Shown: piece after piece, positions 54,199 through 64,000 of the stretch
Layout of the letters: the number at the start of each line of letters is the position of its first letter
How positions within the stretch are numbered: position 1 is the stretch's first letter
Made by a program: the position numbers and the translations under genes
Notes under the pieces: generated by a model
What the model saw: the letters and a program-made list of their open reading frames with translations, nothing else
What the model was told of the DNA's origin: nothing
Databases searched by the model: none
NCBI GenBank assembly: GCA_007449985.2
Contig: VIIQ02000020.1
Location: 62,001 to 126,000 of the forward strand
DNA length: 64,000 nucleotides
Source of the DNA: Desmodesmus armatus
Taxonomy: Eukaryota; Chlorophyta; Chlorophyceae; Sphaeropleales; Scenedesmaceae
Direction of reading: 5' to 3'

Positions 54199-56382
54199 GA
54201 GCTAAGGGCCGAAAGGGCAGCACGTGCAGAGCTGCAGGAGCAGCTCTGGGAGCTCAGCAGGAGCGCAGATGCAGCAGTCACACAAGCTGCACCTACCGCA
54301 GCTGCAGGCACAGCACAACCACAGACTTGCGGGCAGCACACAGCAGATCAAGATCAGCACCAACAGCTCACACACCAAAGCTACCATGCTGCAGCCCTTC
54401 CCATGCCGTATCCTGGACGCGGGTGTGATCCATCAGTCCAGCCTGGATGGAGCGACCCACAGCGCAGTCGCTCCATGGACCAGCAGCTACAGCAGGAGCA
54501 GCCATCCCAGCAGGCCCAGCAGCATCTTCAAAGCCACAGCCTGCAGCCCTTCAACAGCAGCTACACCCCTGGCCCCTCACCGGCTCGCACAGAGGGCCTG
54601 CACACCCCCAGCATCCACAGCTACAAGCATCAGCATGCCCCTGCTGGCCCTGCAGCAGCAGGGTACTTGCAGGCACACACCCGCAGCAGCTTGTGCAGCA
54701 GCAGTTGGTCAGAAGCCAGCAGCAGCGGCTACGCAAGCAGCCGCTGCACCAGTTTGCTTGCAGCAGCTCAGGCTGCAGCTACTGCTGCACCACCCACACA
54801 AACAGCAGCAAGCTACAGTCACCTACATAGCGCCCAGGTGCACTCAGGCATACTGCAGTCAGCACCCAGCCCAGCTGCTGCCGTACATCACAGCACAGCA
54901 TCAGCCGAAAGGCGCCCACAGCCTCCACTACCAGCACCAGAAGCAGCACCGCTTCCACCAGCACCCCCTTCCTCAGCAGCTCGATCACTCTTCTCTACAG
55001 CACCACCAGCAGCGCCACTCACTGCAGCAGCACCACCAGCAGCAGGGCCTTCCAATCACTACTGGAGCAACAGCGCTGTCACTCCCAGCCAGCCGACAGC
55101 AGCAGTGCCACCAGCAGCTGAAGCACTCTTCCAAGCACAACTCCCAGCAGCAGCACCACTCCCGGCACCAGACCCATCAGCCACAGCACCACCACCAGTA
55201 GTGCCACCAGCATCAGCAGCATCAGCTGCAGCCTATGTGTCAGCATTCACAGCTCTAAGCAGCTCCAGCAGCCAAGCCTCCCTGCAGGTCCTGTTGGACG
55301 CTGCTGCCGCCCGTCAGCACAACAGCAGGCAGCTGCTGGCCGCATCAACGCTCAGCAGCGGCAGCGCCAGCGATACAGAGCTTTCTGACGCAGCTCTTGC
55401 TAGCTGGCTGTCACCTGGCAGTGTGGCTCAAACAGGAAAGGATGAGTCAGCAGGCCGTGGGGTGCTGCCAGCAGGTGCTGATGCAGGCAGCATGGGCCTC
55501 ACGTGCAGCATCAGCACTGCAGGAGCAGCAGGAAGGTTCAGTGCTGGCCGTGCTGGCTGTGCTGACAGCAGCAGCACAGGTAGGTGGCATGAGCTGACGC
55601 CATCGCCTGCACTCAAGGCTGTGCGGGTACGGCCTCCAGGTGCAATTGACATTCAGGCTACAGGCATACTGCAGGTGATGCCGGCCGGTGCTGCGCACTG
55701 TGGTGTGCAGGCAGAAGCCTCTACAGCAGCAGCAGCTGTGTCTGGCAGCAGCTGGAAAGGGCGGCAGATCCAGACAGCAACCACTCAACAGCACACGCCA
55801 GATGAAGCAGCAGCAGTAGTAGCTGCTGCCGCGGACAGGGGCAGATATGGAGGCAGCAGCGATCATGCAGTGGGGGATATGATCAGCGGGAGCTGGCCAC
55901 GGCATGCCGGTGCTGCCGACCGGCAGCACCTACATGTGGCTGGCCACCAACAGGACAGCAGCATGCTCTGGGGCCATGGGGGCCCCAGTGCGGGACGCAT
56001 GCTAGGGCTGCCTGCAGGTCATGCCAATGCTGACCCTGTGCTTGTCAGCAACAGCGGGGCAGGGGGGTTCAACAGCAGCGACCTTGCCAGCAGCAGGGGC
56101 AGCAGTGGGCCCCAGGTCAACAGGCGGGTCCCTGCTCAGGAAGGTCCTGCGGAGTGTGTGGGGGTTGGAATGGGTGGTGCTGGGGAAGCAGCACCTATGC
56201 CAGGGTGTGGTTCATGCAGTGCCCTTTCAGAGGCGCTGCTTGAGGCAGAGTTCCTGCAGGAGCTCAGCACAGCGCAGCTGACAGTGGTGCGGGAAGAGCG
56301 GGATCTGCTGGCCCAGCAGCATGAGTCCTTGCTGCAGCTGTTGGCACAGTCGAGCTGCGGACAGTGGGACAGTGGCGGATGA
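54199..56382 (+). CDS. Low-complexity protein with coiled-coil ends (5' end unresolved)
   Basis: One frame is open from a TTTGTAG acceptor at 54198 to TGA at 56380-56382. It begins with a charged helix (ELRAERAARAELQEQLWEL), so an upstream exon is likely; the first in-frame ATG is at 54403, which would give 659 residues. The middle is Ser/Ala/Pro/Gln-rich and disordered. The last 60 residues form a Cys-containing coiled coil (ALSEALLEAEFLQEL, VVREERDLLAQQHESLLQLL). No family was recognised. Long frames in the other two phases are His/Gln-rich shadows of the CAG composition. The stop codon overlaps the first ATG of the next frame (ATGA at 56379-56382), raising the question whether the two are one gene. 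Confidence 0.55.
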   Translation, partial: ELRAERAARAELQEQLWELSRSADAAVTQAAPTAAAGTAQPQTCGQHTADQDQHQQLTHQSYHAAALPMPYPGRGCDPSVQPGWSDPQRSRSMDQQLQQEQPSQQAQQHLQSHSLQPFNSSYTPGPSPARTEGLHTPSIHSYKHQHAPAGPAAAGYLQAHTRSSLCSSSWSEASSSGYASSRCTSLLAAAQAAATAAPPTQTAASYSHLHSAQVHSGILQSAPSPAAAVHHSTASAERRPQPPLPAPEAAPLPPAPPSSAARSLFSTAPPAAPLTAAAPPAAGPSNHYWSNSAVTPSQPTAAVPPAAEALFQAQLPAAAPLPAPDPSATAPPPVVPPASAASAAAYVSAFTALSSSSSQASLQVLLDAAAARQHNSRQLLAASTLSSGSASDTELSDAALASWLSPGSVAQTGKDESAGRGVLPAGADAGSMGLTCSISTAGAAGRFSAGRAGCADSSSTGRWHELTPSPALKAVRVRPPGAIDIQATGILQVMPAGAAHCGVQAEASTAAAAVSGSSWKGRQIQTATTQQHTPDEAAAVVAAAADRGRYGGSSDHAVGDMISGSWPRHAGAADRQHLHVAGHQQDSSMLWGHGGPSAGRMLGLPAGHANADPVLVSNSGAGGFNSSDLASSRGSSGPQVNRRVPAQEGPAECVGVGMGGAGEAAPMPGCGSCSALSEALLEAEFLQELSTAQLTVVREERDLLAQQHESLLQLLAQSSCGQWDSGG

Positions 56383-59300
56383 AGTCTGCTGCCCAGCAAC
56401 AAGCTGCTGCAGCTGTTGGCCCATTCAAATATGCACAGCTTTCTTCAACACACGCAGAGGTGAGCGACTTTGCGTCAGTTGTCCTGTCCAGTGACGTTGG
56501 AGGAGGTTGTGTTGTTTTTGATGCGTTCGGATGTGCCCTGCTTGGTTCGTGCGGTCGTGATCTGCCCCCAGGCTGGCCCTTGCAGAGGCTGTTGAGCATG
56601 CTGAGCAGACGGCCCAACCCTCAGCTTTTGGTTTTAGTTGCTGATGCAGCAGCCGGCGCCGTGTCACTTGGCAGGCATGGGGAACTCACCGTCCTGCCTG
56701 CTGCTGTTGTCGCTGGCTACAGCACTGCGGCACAAGCAGCAGTGCGGCAAGAACCCGACAGGAGACTCATCGGTATGACACTTGGCTGGTTCTCGTCCTT
56801 GTTCATATCCTGCTGTGCCCAAGCATGCCAGCAGCTGGCTGTAACTCTTGGTACTGCTACTGCTGCTGCTGCTGTTGCATCTTGATCAGGCGAGTTACCC
56901 CGGGTGCCCAGCATGCCAGCACGATCGCTGCTGATGCGTAAGCTGGTGCAGCTCGAGCGCCTGCTGCGGCCGCAGGAGCAGCAGCCTCAGCCACCCACGC
57001 CAGCTACCAGCAAACAACAGGTCAGTGCCTCAAGCAGTAGGTCTGGATGTGTCCGCTTACAGGCTAACAAAGACCAGCATGCTGCGTGCATCAACCGCCC
57101 ACACATACAGAGTTTCATGAATGCAGCTTCTCAAACTGGCTGAAGCACAGGATTGCACTCCCTTTACACTGCATGGCAAGCTGATGCTTGTGCGCAGTGC
57201 AGTGCTGGGGCTCTCAAGGTGTCACTTTGACCGCTTGTCGCCTGGTCGCTGGTTGGTCGTTGCTTGCAGGCACGTACGGCTCGCAAAGCAGCAGCAGATG
57301 CATATCTCTCAGCAGTGGCAGCAGCAGCAGCCCGGCACGATATGCAGTCCCTACTGCAGCAGCTGTCAGCAACAGCAACCTCATTAGCGCCAGCCAGCAG
57401 CAGCGCCCAGGAGCAGCAGCAGCAGCAGATGCCTTGGCTGCTTCCCGCAGCCCTTACAGTTGCAGCGCGGCAGTTGGCAACCGGGCCTGGTGGCAACCCT
57501 CAGTTTGCACAGGCCCTGGTGGAGCTGGTGCTGGATCAGGGTATAGTGGAGCCACAGCGGGCTCAGCGTGCTGTGCATGCTGTGCTGCAAGCTTACTATG
57601 ACACGGGCGACTACGCAGGGGTAAGCAGGCAGGGCAGGGCGCGAAGCCTTTCAGTAGTTTCAGTGAGGTGCATACACCAACCCCTGTCATTGTGGTAACA
57701 AACCAGTGTGTGGGTATCTCAGAATCAGTGGTTATCTCAGAAGAATTGCAGCGACCGGCACGTGGACTGCTTACGCTGCCATGCCCGCACTGGGTCTCCT
57801 CACAAGTATGGACAATCCTGTGCAGCTGGTGTGGATGGTTCTAACAAGCATTGCCGGCTGCTCACACATTGTTATGTTTGCCTCCGCAGGTCCTTGCAGC
57901 TGCTGCACGGTTCTTTGATGTGGACAGCAGCAGCAGCACTTCACCAGCAGATGATGCAGGATTTGTCAACGACAGCAGCAGCAGCAGCAGCAGGTGGTTG
58001 CTCAAACCCAGCAGCGTCACTCTAGCACTGCTGCTTGATGCAGCGGCAGCGCAAGGCGATGCTGCGCTGCTGCTGGGTGTTTGGAAGTATTTTGGCGCCA
58101 GCAGCCAGCAGCAGCAGCACCCTGGCAGCAACTTCAGCAGCAGCAGCAGCAGCAGCAAGAGTGGAGGAGGTGCCTTGCCGTCTCCTGTGGTACTGCATGC
58201 GCTGTCAAACGGGGCAGTACTCTGTGACTTAGCAGCAGCTGCGCAAGCCGGAGCGGATGCCAGCCGCAGCAGCAGCAGTCAGGGAGTTTGCCCAGTGGTG
58301 TTCACACTGGACAGCTGTACTGTGGACGTGCTGTACCAGCTGCACCGCTTGGCAAGTGTGGGGCAGCGGCAACAGCAACAGGAGGATGCAGAGCGCTCTG
58401 CCTCACAGCATTGGCAGCAGCAGCAGGATGAGGACAGCAGGCACCTCCAACTCAGCAGCAGCAGGCGGCGCCTGCAGCAGCACAGGAGCCAGCGGCAGCT
58501 CGTGCAGCTGCCCCTGCCGCTGCTGCACCCCCAGCAAGCGAGCCGGCTGCTGGGTTTGTGCAGTAATGCTGCCGATGTTGATCTACTGCTGCTGAGTCAG
58601 CTGTATCAAACTCGGGGGCTGGGTCCCCAGGACTTGATGTTGCTGCAGCAGCGACTGCAGGAAGCATCTAACACTGCTGCTGCTGCCACTCCTGTTGAGG
58701 GTATCATAAGCAGCTTGGAGGGTGCAGATAGCACTGTCACAGTCAACGGCAGCAGCAGCAGCAGCATGGGAAGCTGGGCGCTCGCGGCACAAGGGCCGAT
58801 CGCCCTCGAGGTTTTGGACCAGCTGCCTGCTGTGTCAGCAACGGTTCAACCGCCAGCTTTCCCGCCGCCCCTTCACGCTGACGTGGCATATGCTGCAGTG
58901 GCAGCTTACCTTCGAACGGGGGCGTTTGGGAGGGCGGCAGCAGTGGCGCATGCAGCGGCGGTGCAGCACCCGAAGGACATTCAGCAGTTCCACCTGCTGG
59001 TGCGGGGTGCTGCTGCAGCGGGAGCGGCCTTGCCTGGGCTGGTGGTGGTGAGGAAGCTGAAGGAGATGCTGTGGCAAGTGCCGTCACCGAAGGCACAAGC
59101 AGCGATGCTCAGGTGTGAGGGGACCATTTTTTGGGTGTTGTGTGTTCCTGTGGGTGGGTCGGGGTGGGGTGGGGGCATGTCGCCGGCGTACCGTGGGTGT
59201 AACTTGCTGAGAAAACCAGCAGGCGGTGCAGGATTCAGCACGGTGTACAAGGCAGCACCGCAGGAGCGATGTATGTCGGCACAGATGCCCGAATCAGGCT

Positions 59301-62117
59301 TAGCTGTGTGGCGCGTGAATGCTCACATCGGCTGTAGCAGTGTTGCAAATGTGGCCACAGCTGTGGTGGATTTGTATGTACATGTCGGCTGTCAGGCCAT
59401 AGGATATAGGGACACTGAAGTATGCAAGCTGTTCGGCATAAGCTATGGCATGCTGGGAGGGGCCGCCACGAGTTGGGCTACAAGCCACACACAACCACCC
59501 TGCACCCCGGGTTTCTTAGCTGGGATGCCTGCTGCACTGCAGATGGGGTGATCATCATGTTAGCGACATGATGATCACCCCATCTGCATGCTGCAGACGT
59601 TTCTGTTGGTCCCTGTGTGCAAGGTGTTTGTGCCGGTATAGAAACGTATCAGGACAGTGGTCAATCACTGTTGCTTCATTGCAGCATTCGTATGTACTGC
59701 CCAGCTTAGCAACTGCAGTTTGATGGTTTGCCGTGTGGTTTAGGGTCAACCCTAGTCATTCCCAATGTTGCATTACATCCGTGATGGGTTGCTTACTCCT
59801 CCCGGTCCGGTGTGCTGAGTGTTTGTCGTGTTGTGTGTGGCATGCAGGACGCTGGCCAGGGCCGGTGCTAGCCCGCCTCTTGGTGCTGCACCCAGCCCAG
59901 CGCGGCTGGCCTCATTTTTTGACAAATTCTGCACACCACACCCCAACACCTGGGGCGCTCTCCTGCAGGTAATGCAAGGGTGTCGGTGCAGCCTTGGCAG
60001 TCTTGTAGTACGCGCTTCGATGCATGGCGCCCTCCTAGGATGCATGCATTGTTGGTTGTTGTTCGCACATGTGGCGGCCCGCTGGCGTAGACTTATCCCT
60101 GCTTTCTGTATGGGGCATGGGGCATTTCTGAAGGTCCACAGCTTGCATTGTACTGTGCCGTACTATATTTTACTGTACTGCAATACACAATCTGATGCAA
60201 TCTTGTCTGTCCTGTCATGCACACTTCATGTGTGGAGATCCCTGCGATGCATACACATGTCACTCTTCCCTCCCGCCCAGTAGTCTAAGTAGACCACAGG
60301 GAGCAAGGGACTTGGTCACTGCAGGGGTGCTGCAACCTGTTCCCACCCAGTAGTGAGTTGCAATAGGGGGACACTATGTCACTCGGGGTTCCCAGGTGAT
60401 CCCTCAACCCAGTACTAATCGAGCCCAACCACGTTTAACTTCCGAGTTCTGATGGGATCGGGTGCTTTCGTGGTGGTATGAACGTAGCATGCCCATTTGA
60501 CCAAGTTCAAACTATATGACCACAACAACGTGATTACTAAGGACATAGACAGCGCGGATAGTTTCCCAGCACTGACGGTCCTAAAAACATGCCAGACTGG
60601 TGCACCCCGGCCCCCTTGGTTGTTGGGGGTCCCTCCCTGGAAGCATTCCCGCCCAGTAGTGCCACACACCCGGTCACCTTCCTGGCTCCCCAACGTTGAT
60701 CCACCAACACTGATTCATATGTGTTGCACTGCTGCAGGGCCTCGTGGTTTCAGGTGACCGCGGCCGCCGCACCCTCAAAACCCTGCGTGTGGCAATGAGT
60801 CAACCCTGGAACTACCTGGCGATGTCAGGGTTTAGTGATGAGACCCTTGACAGAGCACGGTCTAGGATCGTGGCAGCGCTGCTACGGGGAGTGCTGGCGG
60901 CCCCAGAGCACCGCAGTAGGCTGTCAGAGGTGTCTACTGCTGCAGCAGCAGCACTCCAGCAGCTGTCCGCCAGCAGCAGTAACTGCGGCGCTCAGCACGA
61001 CAGCATGCTAGGAAGAAGCAGCGGGTTCATGGCAGGGTTGGATGTTACTCCGGCAGCTGCAAAGCAGGCAGCTGTGCTGAGCGTCACAGCTGCTCCCCAC
61101 AGCAGCAGCAATACCGGGGTGTTAGCTCGGCCGGCACACAACAGCAGCAGCAGTGGCTGGCTGCCATGTGTGGAGCAGGCAGCACCGGGACTGCCGTTGC
61201 AGCAGCAGCCAGTGCACACCCGGTTGAAGGTTGTGCTGGTGTTGCAGATCCTGCAGGTGCTGCATGGCTGGGGGGTGCGGCTGCAACATGATGCAGCACT
61301 GGCGGCGGCACTGCAGGTCCTGCGGTTTTGTTGGGATACAGAGGATGCACGGCAGTCAGGTATGTGCGTGATATGCTGTGTAATGTTCAGGGTATGCTAT
61401 ACAAACCGTATTGCTGTGTTGCTCTGAGTTGTCAAGTTAGTCACCTGTGTTGTCAGGTTGGACGAGGGTGAGGTAGCCTTGCCATGCATGCTTGCATGCA
61501 TGAGCAGCATCCGTTGATGCCTTGCTGTTTGAGCAAAGCCAACATCCACTCAATCAGTCTGTCCGCTCCTGTTGCTGCTCTGTCTTGCATGGCTGCTGTG
61601 CTGCCGTGCATGTATTCCGGCAGGCATCCTCGTCGAAGTCCTCAGAGCAGCGCTGGACCTCGGCATCCAACCCTCACAGGCCTCCTTGAAAGCACTGCTG
61701 GCTTGCTGTGCTGACCTAGAGTCCCGGCCTGGCAAAACCCCGCTGGGGCTTGCATCAGGCCCAGGGTTTAACCTGGACGGGGTCGGGCATGTCGACCTGG
61801 GGCAGGTGCTGCAGGCATGCAGAGAGGCACTGCGGGAACAGCAGGACCATGCTGCAGACAGCGCAGCAAGTGGTGTGGCGGCTATTGGTGATGGTGAACG
61901 GGCGACCAGCAGGAGCAGCAGCACGGGGGCTGGTGCAGAGGCGCAGAGGCAGCTCGCTGCACAGCTTTTGCGGACGTGGGTGTTCAACTCCACCTTCGCT
62001 TATGTCGAAGGTGCACGTCAGCACGGCCCGACCTGGCCTCTGAGGGGCGATGCTGCCGCTGCTGGGTCTGGGAGCACTGCACCTGCACAAGAGCTGTCAG
62101 CAACTGTTGGCGCGTGA
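56379..62117 (+). CDS. Large helical-repeat (PPR/TPR-like) protein
   Basis: Exons up to 56772, then 56890-57020, 57270-57620, 57890-59112, 59848-59968, 60738-61359 and 61624-62117 (TGA) join in phase to about 1111 residues if the ATG at 56379 is used; a later ATG (56598) is possible. Alpha-helical, Ala-rich segments recur, e.g. VAYAAVAAYLRTGAFGRAAAV, AQALVELVLDQGIVEPQRAQ and ILVEVLRAALDLGIQPSQAS, plus NTWGALLQGLVVSG across an exon joint. Their spacing and 'A-x-L-x-G-x-x-P' character resemble PPR units of organelle RNA-binding proteins, interrupted by Ser and Gln runs. No catalytic motif was seen. An organelle RNA role is inferred from architecture only. One intron holds a 5S rRNA-like gene on the opposite strand and another a perfect 22-bp hairpin. 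Confidence 0.7.
59539..59587 (+). repeat. Perfect 22-bp inverted repeat with a 5-nt loop
   Basis: Arms 59539-59560 and 59566-59587 are exact reverse complements around TAGCG. It lies in the intron 59113-59847. No other element of this kind was found in the window. Confidence 0.9.
60270..60360 (-). repeat. Degenerate 5S-like 3' fragment
   Basis: GGTCACTGCAGGGGTGCTGC followed by CCCACCCAGTAGTGAG resembles the complement of the 5S 3' half next door (GTCACTCGGGGTTCCCAG...ACCCAGTACTAAT). A further CCCGCCCAGTAGT lies at 60272 and another at 60648. Confidence 0.45.
60371..60489 (-). rRNA. 5S rRNA gene or recent pseudogene
   Basis: The minus strand reads as a 119-nt 5S rRNA: 5' TGCTACGTTCATACCACC, then CCCGATCCCATCAGAACTC, the box A region AGTTAAACGTGGTTGGG, CTCGATTAGTACTGGG, box C-like GGGATCACCTGGGAAC and 3' CATAGTG. 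The internal promoter is intact. The terminal helix has a probable C-A mismatch (CATAG opposite CTACG), and no T run follows the 3' end, so termination by pol III is doubtful. It lies in an intron of the helical-repeat gene, antisense to it. Confidence 0.8.
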
Positions 62118-63095
62118 GAGGGTTGTTGTTTGTTGTTGGAGTTTGGCAAAGGGTTCACAGTGGTTGTTGAGTGGCGCGTGTAGTTCTTGTAGCCGTACCG
62201 TTGTACGTTGGTCGTCTTTGTGCTGCCAGGGATGGGCAGTCATCACTCTCGGAGGCACTTTCCTGCCATGATGCATCGTGAGGTTGCTCACATGGCAGTT
62301 GAGAGCACATGTTTGTGGACAGGTTTCACCACCCTGTTGAGCGTGCTTCTGTGTCGAATAAAGCCAGTTCAACTGAGGCACGACAGAATCTTGGGCGCCA
62401 GCCTGGGGTGGCCAACCACGCGGGTGGCAGTTTGAGTGTCACAGTGTGTTGAAACAGATTATCGCCTCTCAATGAAATCACGACAAGACGTGCAGTGAAG
62501 CCGACACGCCATGCCTGCTCCCTGCGAATGCAGCAAGTCCCAGACACCACCAGCAAGCAGGGCCTGCAATGCATCAACAGCCTTGTTGCATACTGGATGT
62601 ACAAGTGTTAGCAGTATCGGCAAGCGCAGCTCGCTGGTAAAGCGGTGAACTGTCAACCTATCTAAGGCGTGCCAAGCACCAGCAGTGGCACGTCAGCACA
62701 ACAGTCATTCAAAACCCAACCAGTGTGAAACCTTGTTGTGCACGCGCGATTCAAAAACTCACGCATGACACACACCCGTCAGTAAAGAGCCAATGGCATA
62801 CTATGCCGACGGTTGGCTGACTGTATGTGCAGAGCTGTACAAGTACTCTTTATCTGGAACAAAGACAGCACACAGAAGACACAAGTCAATTGGAGGTCTG
62901 GTACCCAAGTCATCTACCTACACCACACACCGGCACCATCCGGCAAGCACAACCCTACAACAGACACGTGCGACTGTCAACCAACACCACCTCTGCAAGA
63001 ATCCTAGCAGCAGTACCGCTGCCAACGTTTGCAGCAGGCTTCACAGCTATTGCAGCTGCTGCAGGCGCTTGCAAGAGGCACAAAAACGGCCACAC
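62118..63095. other. Intergenic region between convergent genes
   Basis: Contains the 3' UTRs of the helical-repeat gene and of the PAN-like gene. No TGTAA was found on either strand; an AATAAA occurs near 62356. Nothing else was recognised. Confidence 0.45.
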
Positions 63096-63907
63096 TCAGT
63101 GCATGAACAGCACAGCCAGCACGCCAGCTAGCGTGCAAGCAATCCAGCCCGTGTGCGCAACAGCTGCTGCAGAGCGTAAGCTGCTCCTGCGTGCTGTCGA
63201 GTTGAGGCTACCAACCCTTGTGAGGTTGCCGCGGTTCCCTGGCCCGATACCACCCGCAGGAGCAGCAGATACTTGCAGCGCTGCTAGCGCCCAGTTCTGC
63301 TCTCCCTTCACGCAGCTTGCATCCACGGAAGTATCTGGCTTCGTAATGCCAAAGCTTCCGGAAAGGATGTTCTGTTTCATGTAGCACTTGCCCAGCGACG
63401 TCACCGAGAACTGACACTGCGGCTCCGCTGCGCACTGCAACTTGCAGAACTGCACTGCGCCAGCGCCAGCAGTGATCGTCATGTAGTCGACCGAGCGCAC
63501 ACCGTCTCCCGCAAAGTCATAGTTCTTGACACAGTACATGCCGCTGTTGTCTGCAGGTGCATCACATGGCAGTCGTCGGTTCGTTTTGCGCACGTCACAT
63601 GGGCCTGGGGTACGTCCCCACCTGAGGGTTTCAACGGGCTCAACCCTGGTAGGCAATGCCATTGATGTGTGGCAACTGTGTCTGCGTGTGACACGACGCG
63701 ACTGTGTCTGCGTGCTGGCAAAGCGTCTCCACAACACCATAGCACACACTGCGCAAGGTGCCGCCTGATGACATGCATGGCTGTGACAAACTCACAGCTA
63801 AACTGCAGCCAGTAGCTGGACACACCTGGGTTTCCGAACTTGTTCCAAAGTTGTGCATCGCCAAAGCACATGCCGTAGGTCTTCGGGCTAGCCCCAGACA
63901 CATTGAA
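63096..63907 (-). CDS. PAN/apple-like cell-surface protein, C-terminal part (gene continues to the right)
   Basis: Two exons are visible: 63907-63796 and 63550-63096 (stop), joined in phase; earlier exons lie beyond the window. The first reads FNVSGASPKTYGMCFGDAQLW and ends SSYWLQFS. The second has a Cys-rich module (MYCVKNYDFAGDGVRSVDY, FCKLQCAAEPQCQFSV, GKCYMKQNILSG, SVDASCVKGE) resembling PAN/apple domains, where paired Cys and a C-Y/C-F core bind protein or carbohydrate. The last 20 residues are hydrophobic (WIACTLAGVLAVLFMH) after an Ala/Ser stretch, as in a GPI-attachment signal or tail anchor. NVS, NLT and NST are N-glycosylation sequons. Extracellular location is inferred. Confidence 0.7.
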
Positions 63908-64000
63908 CTGCACAGACGCAATAGGCAGGCCACAGACAGTGCAGAGTGATGGTCATCTTGCTGGGTGCCATAAGTACATGCTGGCAAACGTAACCATGAC

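Noticed and set aside
54224..55201. 325-codon His/Gln-rich open frame
   Set aside because: It is the +1 shadow of the Ser/Ala/Pro-rich frame over CAG-rich DNA; it ends without splice logic, while the other frame continues to coherent coiled coil.

Overview
The window is nuclear DNA of a chlamydomonadalean (volvocalean-type) green alga. The evidence is intron-dense genes with GT-AG introns, pervasive CAG/CTG runs in coding and non-coding DNA, TGTAA polyadenylation signals, and a gene set typical of the group (MAT3/retinoblastoma, a chloroplast sulfate-binding protein, a PI-PLC). The extreme CAG/GCA richness would suit a Haematococcus-like genome, but genus cannot be settled from the sequence alone. 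No bacterial operons, CRISPR arrays, phage or viral genes were seen.

Layout from left to right: a 3' gene fragment (3-104, +); a 532-residue alpha/beta hydrolase with an N-terminal membrane anchor (7539-3351, -); the chloroplast sulfate-binding protein (about 8404-14032, +); ribosomal protein uL23/RPL23A (15149-18071, +); a novel 128-residue polyproline/membrane/acidic protein (20631-19558, -); the retinoblastoma homologue (21250-28289 or 29014, +); a gene-poor stretch with a roughly 140-bp minisatellite (31.9-32.9 kb); a 618-residue PI-PLC (38022-32863, -); an N-terminal-motor kinesin (48382-39799, -); a 103-residue single-pass membrane protein (49420-49731, +); a secreted cysteine-rich protein with an 8-cysteine-motif-like spacing (50824-52850, +); a low-complexity coiled-coil protein (about 54199-56382, +); a helical-repeat, PPR/TPR-like protein (56379-62117, +) with a 5S rRNA-like gene antisense in one intron; and the 3' part of a PAN-like cell-surface gene (63907-63096, -). 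For most genes I derived exon junctions whose phases all agree, so those models are internally consistent. The 5' ends of the sulfate-binding protein and the coiled-coil gene, and one exon of the kinesin, remain unresolved. The genes do not form one pathway.

The most striking pattern is not a gene. In at least six of the genes an exon edge together with its splice site is present a second (once a third) time, as a diverged tandem copy inside the adjoining intron. One copy is an intact in-frame coiled-coil exon; others are frameshifted or have lost the splice dinucleotide. One duplication has telomere-like sequence exactly at the joint. This looks like a recurrent mutational process that lengthens introns and creates decoy or alternative splice sites.
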